From a virus: a stretch of 22,529 nt of DNA. A program made the position numbers and the translations under genes. The stretch's first letter is position 1; the number at the start of each line of letters is the position of its first letter. This document shows, in pieces, positions 16,918 to 22,529 of the stretch. The notes under the pieces are model-generated. The model saw nothing but the letters and a program-made list of their open reading frames with translations, was not told the DNA's origin and made no database searches. The stretch is taken from the IMG/VR virus record IMGVR_UViG_3300033153_001843, positions 1 through 22,529 of that record; one strand, 5' to 3'.

Positions 16918-18546
16918 TTAAACTCCTCCACCATCTGCTAATCCTCCCCATTTCAACTCTAAGCTATCGTGAGCAGTTTCAGCCGCTCCACCTAATGTGT
17001 AGGTAGACGCTCCAAAGTTTGCGTTACCACCACTATATGCCATCGTGCCTTGAGCATCCCACGCAATACACAGAGCATCATAGTTAGCCGTAGATAAAGA
17101 CGGTGATGTATTCTGCATCATACCTTGTAGGTTAGTTGCTTGACTAACTGTCCAACCGCTAATATCTTGGTCAAACGCATCTGCATCGTAAAGGATGTAG
17201 AGAAAGTCTAACACGCTACTTGTATCCCAACTACCTATAGGTTGATTGAATGACTTATTATTCTGAAACATCCTTGCCATTTTAGTTGCTGACGATGTAT
17301 CCCAACTACTGATGTTTTGGTTGTAGTTGCTGTCTCTAAATGTTGACTCAAAATTGGTAACATTGGATGTATTCCAACTATTTAGAGAATATGTTAGGCT
17401 ATCAGTTCCAGCAAATGTGTAATCCATTCTGGTTACACTTGTGGTTGTCCAACCATCAATATCTTGATTGAAGTTATCACAATTTTGGAATGTTCCTTTC
17501 ATATTTGTTACGCTACTTACATCCCAATTACCTATTGTGTCGCTACCTCCATTATTAAACGCTCTTGCCGCATAAAACATTGTTTCCAATGTTGTGGCAG
17601 ATGACATATCCCACGACCCAATATTCTGATTGAAGATGGTACAATTGTAAAAGATATTTTTGAAATTGCTAACGCTACTTACATCCCAAGATGATAAATC
17701 CGCATTAAAGGCAATGCAATTTGTAAAAGCAAGTTGTAAATTAGTAGACCCCGTAGTATTCCAAGCATCAATACCAATTCCTGTAAAAGCTGAACAACTA
17801 TGGAACGTTCCGTTTAATCCTGAACTAACCCTCCACCCCTCAACGCTACCATTAAATGTACTGCAATTTTTAAAAGTGTCTCTGAAATTTGTTACACCAC
17901 TTGTATCCCAACTACTTAAATCTTGATTGAATGTCGGGCAACTTTGAAGCATCGCACGTAAATTCGTTACCCCGCTATGCACCCATCCACTTATATTGCC
18001 GTTGAATAACGCACAACCGTTAAACGCTTCTTGCATATTGGTTACGCTACTCGTATCCCATCCACTAAAATCTTGTGTTGTTAAAGCATCGCAATTTCTG
18101 AATATAGAATAGAAAGATGTAGTGGTAATAGTTGGCACATCTGTAGCCGTTACATCCAAGTTTTGACAATAATCAAATTGTCTATCTGATGAAGAGATTG
18201 TAAAGAATCCCCAATTCTGAATGTCGATGAACTTTAGTTTATCTCCACTATTAGCAACTCTCCAACCTTCAAACGTATCTCCGCTTATTGTGATGGTGTA
18301 TGTACCACCACTTAGGTAGGTATGCTGTCTGTTTGCGTAGGATAATGCACTTGTATCGCCATCGCCCCAATCAATAGTGCCATCGTATGTTCCTCCAGAT
18401 TCTAATGGTAAGATAATAGTATCTGACGCTGATCCTGCCTGAGTAGTATCAACTTCAATAACGAAGTCAGGGTTAACACCACCGCCACCGCTACCAAAGG
18501 CTTGGTTTCTAAAAGTAGTTCCTATGCCATTGTGTATTCCAGGCAT
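16918..18546 (-). CDS. DUF285/BspA-like repeat tail fibre, putative receptor-binding protein (542 aa)
   Basis: Residues about 27-90 resemble a PKD-type beta sandwich (TIDWGDGDTSALSY ... HTYLSGGTYTITISG). From about residue 155 to 480 there are some 13 repeats of about 25 residues with the pattern 'isgWdtSsvTnm...F.nc..FNqd', the DUF285 (surface protein, BspA-like leucine-rich-type) repeat; one repeat near residue 230 is shortened. The C-terminal 60 residues (NYDALCIAWDAQ, then WGGLADGGG) match the cap that ends such proteins in Bacteroidota. These repeats form curved solenoids used for adhesion. In a virion gene block directly before the lysis genes, it is the best candidate for the host-receptor protein. 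No retroelement for targeted variation is present. Confidence 0.85.
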   Translation of the reverse strand: MPGIHNGIGTTFRNQAFGSGGGGVNPDFVIEVDTTQAGSASDTIILPLESGGTYDGTIDWGDGDTSALSYANRQHTYLSGGTYTITISGDTFEGWRVANSGDKLKFIDIQNWGFFTISSSDRQFDYCQNLDVTATDVPTITTTSFYSIFRNCDALTTQDFSGWDTSSVTNMQEAFNGCALFNGNISGWVHSGVTNLRAMLQSCPTFNQDLSSWDTSGVTNFRDTFKNCSTFNGSVEGWRVSSGLNGTFHSCSAFTGIGIDAWNTTGSTNLQLAFTNCIAFNADLSSWDVSSVSNFKNIFYNCTIFNQNIGSWDMSSATTLETMFYAARAFNNGGSDTIGNWDVSSVTNMKGTFQNCDNFNQDIDGWTTTSVTRMDYTFAGTDSLTYSLNSWNTSNVTNFESTFRDSNYNQNISSWDTSSATKMARMFQNNKSFNQPIGSWDTSSVLDFLYILYDADAFDQDISGWTVSQATNLQGMMQNTSPSLSTANYDALCIAWDAQGTMAYSGGNANFGASTYTLGGAAETAHDSLELKWGGLADGGGV

Positions 18547-18549
18547 TAC

Positions 18550-18840
18550 TTACAGATTGTAGATGATAACGCTTCCTGCTGTTAATGTGATTGCGGTGAT
18601 TACACTCCCTTCTGGAACCACAATGTAAGCCCCTGCCTTTACAGGAGTTGCTAATCCGTAATCAGAAATAGATTCAACCCCATCTACAAAAAAGGATGTA
18701 ATTGTAGTGTCCTCTTGTGCAATAAAAGCATAGCCAGTAAGACTTGAGTGAGCCGCAACGCCTAATAATTTAGATCCGTTACCTACAACTTTTCTTAGCT
18801 TGGATAGGCTTTCTACTTCGCCTGGTGATAATTTTGACAT
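18550..18840 (-). CDS. Small virion-like protein (96 aa)
   Basis: The first 25 residues are helical and basic (MSKLSPGEVESLSKLRKVVG); the rest is beta-rich with small residues (AHSSLTGYAFIAQEDTTITS, then VVPEGSVITAITLTAGSVII), like a small jelly-roll or fibre-head domain. No family is recognised. It ends 3 bases before the start of the DUF285 fibre gene and begins next to the stop of the Cys-rich gene, so it belongs to the fibre operon and may be a decoration or fibre adaptor protein. Confidence 0.65.
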   Translation of the reverse strand: MSKLSPGEVESLSKLRKVVGNGSKLLGVAAHSSLTGYAFIAQEDTTITSFFVDGVESISDYGLATPVKAGAYIVVPEGSVITAITLTAGSVIIYNL

Positions 18841-18841
18841 T

Positions 18842-19183
18842 TTAAATGTATTTAGGTAGATTATCGTCTAATATCTTTGCGTCTGAACATCCACACGGGC
18901 ATCCACACAGTTCATCCATCTGTCCGAGAAACTTCTTGGCTACAGAGTCCTTAAAACAAGAAACCTCAGTATCCTCGTCTTGGTTCAATGTGAATATGCC
19001 CTCGTCTATGTATGTACACATCTCTCCGATAGCATAGTTCAGGAACATTGCCTTTTTCTTCTTGCACTCGTACATCTCCATATCTCCGATGGCACGAGCT
19101 TCCATCATATCAATGACCATATCAGCGAAGCAACACCTCGCCAATACTGTTCTGTTTGTTATGTTTGATTCGTTGAATATCAC
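18842..19183 (-). CDS. Cys-rich helical protein in the fibre operon (113 aa)
   Basis: The product starts MIFNESNITNRTVLARCCFA and is helical (DMVIDMMEARAIGDMEMYEC, then AMFLNYAIGEMCTYIDEG), ending with a cluster CGCPCGC before the tail KILDDNLPKYI. Ten Cys in 113 residues is unusual for a cytoplasmic phage protein. The C-terminus of the partial gene at 21775 has a similar helical Cys-rich make-up (CNVECC ... CDC ... CNNECKSC), so the two may be related. It overlaps the upstream gene as ATGA (19180-19183). Metal binding is possible; function unknown. Confidence 0.65.
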   Translation of the reverse strand: MIFNESNITNRTVLARCCFADMVIDMMEARAIGDMEMYECKKKKAMFLNYAIGEMCTYIDEGIFTLNQDEDTEVSCFKDSVAKKFLGQMDELCGCPCGCSDAKILDDNLPKYI

Positions 19184-19953
19184 GAGCCTCGTCTTATTGC
19201 TTTAATATACCATCCGTGTACCGTACACGTACAGGCTTTGTCTGCCTCAATTTTTAACTGAGCAAGGTTATCTCTTACATCTTCACTACCGATGTAGACA
19301 CCCATGTATCGGATAACTTCAAATGTTCCAGCAGCCTTAAAGTTCTGATCAGAAATAAAAGGAACTACAATAGAACCTCCGCTACCCATGTGAAGATTTA
19401 CATCGACTACCGTGTTTGTAGATGCTATGATTACACTGATATCCATCCTAATGTCAACCATGTCACCCACCTCAAGCTCACTAAAGTCAAACCCATTGGA
19501 AGATGTATTCCAAAGTTGGGTTATACCGTTTCCTCCTATAGGTAGATAAGAAGTGTTTGTGTCTACACCTAAGCCGTCATTTGTAAGTACGGTAGGTGAA
19601 GCTGTTACAGCTATCGGTGATCCTGTAGTAGCAACATCCGCATAGTCTGCCCAACCACCTGAGAATGAGTCTGGTGACTCTGTTCCTATGTAACCCTTAA
19701 TAGTAGTTACAAGATCGTATATTGAGTTGGTAGAAGGATCGTCTATCATAGATGCCTCCTGACTGAAGATCGTGTTTGTTGATTCACCTACAGTTTGGGT
19801 AATGATAATGTTGCCATTACTCGCAGATACAGACAGTTCTGACTTAGGGTAATAGTTAATGTTCTTACCTACCTTGTCGTAGATAAGAAGCTCTAAGTTC
19901 TTATTCTGTATATCGTAAGCCATTATGATCTTATTCTGTATATCGTAAGCCAT
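19180..19953 (-). CDS. Tail-fibre/virion protein with duplicated N-terminus (257 aa)
   Basis: The N-terminus reads MAYDIQNKIIMAYDIQNKNL: the first ten residues are repeated because of a perfect 30-base tandem duplication. Both copies carry an in-frame ATG, so translation can start at 19953 or at 19923. The central part is Ser/Thr/Gly-rich. The C-terminal 110 residues (FDFSELEVGDMVDIRMDISV ... HGWYIKAI) look like a jelly-roll fibre domain and resemble part of the protein at 20974-21771 (AGDMVEVELMM). The upstream stop overlaps the first ATG as TAATG. No named family is recognised; a structural role is inferred from context. Confidence 0.75.
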   Translation of the reverse strand: MAYDIQNKIIMAYDIQNKNLELLIYDKVGKNINYYPKSELSVSASNGNIIITQTVGESTNTIFSQEASMIDDPSTNSIYDLVTTIKGYIGTESPDSFSGGWADYADVATTGSPIAVTASPTVLTNDGLGVDTNTSYLPIGGNGITQLWNTSSNGFDFSELEVGDMVDIRMDISVIIASTNTVVDVNLHMGSGGSIVVPFISDQNFKAAGTFEVIRYMGVYIGSEDVRDNLAQLKIEADKACTCTVHGWYIKAIRRGS

Positions 19954-19958
19954 TATGA
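19899..19958 (-). repeat. Perfect 30-base tandem duplication at a gene start
   Basis: Bases 19899-19928 are repeated exactly at 19929-19958. The unit contains the stop-start overlap TAATG and the first codons (MAYDIQN). The perfect identity suggests a recent event. It leaves the gene in frame with two possible start codons and adds ten residues if the first is used. Confidence 0.95.
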
Positions 19959-20972
19959 AGTATAGTATCCACAGACCATTACAAGAACCTCTCCTCCCAA
20001 TGTACTCGCTGCGCTTGGCTCTATCTTCAAAACGTCCCCATTGCTAAAAGTGTTGTTTGCTGTCGGGGTTGTGTTTATTACATTACCTAACAATGTTGCT
20101 GACGAAACATCTATTTGGCTTCCTGTCATAACAGTTCCAGTATCGTCCTTAAATATCATAGAACAAGTAGAAGATGTTTGGTCAAACACAGTAGCGTGTA
20201 GATCATCAATAACACAGTTAAAACAGATAGGGATATTAAGAGTTCCGCCAAGCTTTGAGGCTGAACTGAAATCAATAGGTACGGTAAATGAAAATCTCTT
20301 AGTATTGCTATCAAGTTTCGCAGCGGTAACAGCAGCATCATCAATCTTTGCGGTTGTTACTGATGCGTCTACCAACTCAGCAGTGTCTACAGAGTTATTT
20401 GCAAGTGAAAGAACTCCTCCTGTAGAAATAGTAGCATCACCACTAAGAACAGCAGCGTTGTATCCTTTACCTCCCGTAACACCGATAAGTAGCTTACCGT
20501 CTGTAGCCATATCAACCTCCTCAATGTCTCCACTTGCATTGTAAGCAAGAATAGAACCTGTAGTTCCTTGAGCCATCTTAGCAAGTGTTACTGAATTGGC
20601 TGCGAGCCTGTCTGAGTCAACAATACCTACACCTGCAAAGTCAGGTAGAATATTAACTACCCAAGCAGCACCATCGTAAACGCATTCAGCTACAAAGTTT
20701 TTTGCGGCTAATTCGTCAGGAACAGTTTCACCGAATATGGTAATTGTATTTCCAGATGGAGTTACCGATGCCTCCCAAAGAATCTTTACTGAAGTGTTTT
20801 TTACTGGTGTTCCAGACGGAGAAACATTAAAGCTTCCGCTTAAAGTAACAGTTCCAGCTATTCGTGCGGTTGTGGCACTGCTTAATGTAGCAGAAGGGGC
20901 TTTGTCAACGTGTACATTTACTGTTCCACTTGCTAAAGCATTAAGAGTTACAATATTCTCTAATCCAGACAT
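19953..20972 (-). CDS. Tail-fibre protein with VTxAK repeats (339 aa)
   Basis: A virion fibre protein. Residues 1-110 are beta-rich (GTVTLSGSFNVSPSGTPVKN). The middle has the fibre-shaft signatures SVTLAKMAQGTTGSILAYNA, LSGDATISTGGVLSLANNSV and the short repeats TAELVDASVTTAKIDDAAVTAAKL (written here in part), typical of trimeric phage fibres. The C-terminal 120 residues from SFTVPIDFSS are a likely globular beta domain for binding or trimer closure. The 20974 gene lies directly upstream and its stop is one base before this ATG; the downstream gene overlaps as TAATG. The exact family is not named, but the repeat type is clear. Confidence 0.8.
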   Translation of the reverse strand: MSGLENIVTLNALASGTVNVHVDKAPSATLSSATTARIAGTVTLSGSFNVSPSGTPVKNTSVKILWEASVTPSGNTITIFGETVPDELAAKNFVAECVYDGAAWVVNILPDFAGVGIVDSDRLAANSVTLAKMAQGTTGSILAYNASGDIEEVDMATDGKLLIGVTGGKGYNAAVLSGDATISTGGVLSLANNSVDTAELVDASVTTAKIDDAAVTAAKLDSNTKRFSFTVPIDFSSASKLGGTLNIPICFNCVIDDLHATVFDQTSSTCSMIFKDDTGTVMTGSQIDVSSATLLGNVINTTPTANNTFSNGDVLKIEPSAASTLGGEVLVMVCGYYTS

Positions 20973-20973
20973 T

Positions 20974-21771
20974 TTAAGACTTTTTGTATGATGTTATTTT
21001 AGCGTAAAACATATTTACGCTTACACTTGCATTTACACTTGCTGCTGAAACTTTTAAATTCATTGCAGCGTCTAATGCTGTTGATGGGTTCGTAGAAGCT
21101 CCTCTGTGGTTGAAATTATGCTCAGAATCTTTTGAGTTAATGTAAGTATCACTTGTTAAATCTGAGTATATTCCTGCCTTTGCCTCGAAATCAGTAATAG
21201 GTATTATGTTTTTCGTTCCTACATCAGTAAGAATAAGTTGTGTCTTTAAATGAATTAAAGGACCAATTGAAGCTGGGCAACCAGCATAACCAGGAGAACC
21301 AAGAGAAGTACTAACGTGGTCTATTTCAATTGGATTACTATCTAATTCAAGATATACACTATGTCTTTCAAGTAAACCAAAACCAGAAGGTTCATAAGAC
21401 TGTCCTATCATCATCAACTCAACCTCTACCATGTCACCTGCATTTTGCCAAGTGTTCTCAGGAATACTAAAAGACCTTTTTGTGGCTGCTGTGGTTTGAT
21501 TTGTATTACCTATGGCTGAAATTGAAAAGGCTCCTTGAGACACATCGTAATGAAGTATAGATACACCATTAGCACCATCAGCACCCCTTAAATCGGTAGT
21601 TGAAAAACCAAGACCATCATCAGAAGTAAACGTGACAATTCCAGTTCCACCATCATAAGATCCACCAGTAAAACCAAGACCATCGTCACCAGGTGCGCCA
21701 TCGTCACCAGCAGCCCCAGCAGGTCCTACAACTCCAGGTAATGTTACATTTGAACATGAATTACAGCTCAT
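20974..21771 (-). CDS. Collagen-like tail-fibre protein (265 aa)
   Basis: After a short Cys-containing start (MSCNSCSNVTLPG) comes a run of about six Gly-X-Y triplets (VVGPAGAAGDDGAPGDDG), a short collagen-like trimerising stalk. Next are GLGFTGGSYDGGTGIVTFTS and GLGFSTTDLRGADGANG, beta-helix or fibre-neck type sequence. The C-terminal half is a beta domain (NAGDMVEVELMMIGQ) similar in pattern to the C-terminus of the 19180 gene. Collagen-like stalks are common in phage fibres. It is packed between neighbouring virion genes with gaps of 1-3 bases. Confidence 0.8.
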   Translation of the reverse strand: MSCNSCSNVTLPGVVGPAGAAGDDGAPGDDGLGFTGGSYDGGTGIVTFTSDDGLGFSTTDLRGADGANGVSILHYDVSQGAFSISAIGNTNQTTAATKRSFSIPENTWQNAGDMVEVELMMIGQSYEPSGFGLLERHSVYLELDSNPIEIDHVSTSLGSPGYAGCPASIGPLIHLKTQLILTDVGTKNIIPITDFEAKAGIYSDLTSDTYINSKDSEHNFNHRGASTNPSTALDAAMNLKVSAASVNASVSVNMFYAKITSYKKS

Positions 21772-21774
21772 TTT

Positions 21775-22529
21775 TTAACAGCTTTTACATTCGTTATTAC
21801 ATATCGCCTGAAGTCCTTCAAGCAACTTATCAGCTTTCGCATCCTTTCCACAAGCCGCTGCGGCTTTGATTCCCTGCAACATTAGCATTGCATTTACAGC
21901 AGCATCTGTCTGCTTGTCTCCTACACAATCACAGTCTACATCAATCGCAGACATCTTACCTCTTACACAACACTCTACGTTGCATAAAAAGTAAGACTCA
22001 ATAGTTGATATATGCTTTGCGGGACTCAAATCAGCGTCATCTAACTCCCAAGTTATTACGTATTTTCCATCTGTAGTAAGTTCGGCATTTACATTATGCA
22101 CGAGCATATTTGAATTACCGTTTGCAATAACAGATAATCCAAATGAAGCACCAGTAAGATCAACACGCCTTGTGCTTGAATTATATGAAGCACTCACTCC
22201 TGTTGTGGAAGTTTGAGCGTTTATTGCATCAACTATCAACCCACCTACAACGGGAAATGAACTTGATGTAGAATCAAAGTAAAAAGACTGAACAGTTAGA
22301 ACTCCGCTTGTATTAGTGTATGTTATGTACCAATGGTAATAGTTGGTTCCAGATATAAGAACAGGAACAAAAGACAATGATGCTGACGTACAACCTAAAG
22401 GACTAAACCCCATTGTGTGACCAAATAGGGAGTCCTGAGTATTTGAGTATAAATCAAAAGTAACACTATCATCATTCGGATAGGTTACTTTTACAGACTC
22501 TGCACCTATTGGTGCTGTCACCGTTCCTA
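21775..22529 (-). CDS. Virion-associated protein with Cys-rich C-terminus (5' end outside window)
   Basis: The frame stays open to the right edge; a GTG at 22521 could start it (TAPIGAESVKVTYPNDD follows), but the codons before it are also open, so the true start may lie outside. Residues up to about 170 are beta-rich and Ser/Thr-rich, as in tail proteins (YYHWYITYTNTSGVLTVQSF). The last 75 residues are helical with a Cys-rich pattern (CNVECC, VDCDCVGDKQTD, CNNECKSC), like the 113-residue protein at 18842. It could be a tail or fibre-base protein. No family is recognised. Confidence 0.7.
   Translation of the reverse strand, partial: GTVTAPIGAESVKVTYPNDDSVTFDLYSNTQDSLFGHTMGFSPLGCTSASLSFVPVLISGTNYYHWYITYTNTSGVLTVQSFYFDSTSSSFPVVGGLIVDAINAQTSTTGVSASYNSSTRRVDLTGASFGLSVIANGNSNMLVHNVNAELTTDGKYVITWELDDADLSPAKHISTIESYFLCNVECCVRGKMSAIDVDCDCVGDKQTDAAVNAMLMLQGIKAAAACGKDAKADKLLEGLQAICNNECKSC

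Noticed and set aside
16918-18546. Repetitive DNA in the fibre gene considered as a CRISPR array or a variable region of a diversity-generating retroelement
   Set aside because: The repeats are degenerate coding repeats without regular identical units and spacers; no reverse transcriptase or template repeat is in the window.
1-22529. Stop-codon reassignment, as found in some Bacteroidota phages
   Set aside because: TAA, TAG and TGA all end genes at plausible positions and no gene is split by an in-frame stop.

Overview
The window is part of a tailed double-stranded DNA phage or prophage genome, most likely from a Bacteroidota host and probably a flavobacterium. The host is inferred from four things. 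Early genes have A-rich start contexts with almost no Shine-Dalgarno sequences. Bacteroidota-type -7 boxes (TATCTTTG and close variants) occur. The primase has a BT4734/VirE-N-like N-terminus. The putative receptor-binding fibre is built from DUF285/BspA-like repeats. TAA, TAG and TGA all end genes, so the genetic code is standard. No tRNA, rRNA, CRISPR array or insertion sequence was seen. Terminase, portal and capsid genes are not in this window.

Layout. Positions 1-8043 (+ strand) are a dense early region of about 27 tiny genes, most without a recognisable family. Among them are five very small membrane proteins, a DnaA-domain-IV-like protein and a small serine recombinase (5490-6182). Many of these genes are joined by one of two repeated A-rich junction sequences. 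Positions 8044-8200 hold a leader with a -7 box, two hairpins and a small leader ORF. Positions 8201-13969 (+) are the DNA replication and recombination module: replisome-organiser-like protein, winged-helix protein, PrimPol-DnaB-like helicase, YqaJ exonuclease, ERF annealing protein and SSB, closed by an intrinsic terminator. A HTH regulator (14035-14412) lies at the strand switch and overlaps the last gene of the opposing operon tail to tail.

Positions 22529-14383 (- strand) are a late block read right to left: partial virion protein, collagen-like fibre protein, two more tail-fibre proteins, a Cys-rich protein, a small virion-like protein, a long DUF285/PKD fibre, then the lysis cassette (holin-like membrane proteins, M15 peptidase endolysin, overlapping spanin-like pair) and a short unknown gene. 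The cassette also holds a Cys-rich ORF with a non-ATG start that fills a gap between two membrane-protein genes.

How it fits together: small early genes probably condition the host. The organiser and PrimPol-helicase start replication, and exonuclease, ERF and SSB recombine the genome. The late operon supplies adhesion fibres and lysis. The observations most worth a second look are the repeated gene-junction linkers, which may be substrates for ERF-type recombination; the leader/attenuator before the replication module; repeats inside the initiator gene that could mark an origin; an SSB-like acidic tip on the primase-helicase; and the hidden Cys-rich gene in the lysis cassette. All functional calls come from reading the sequence alone.
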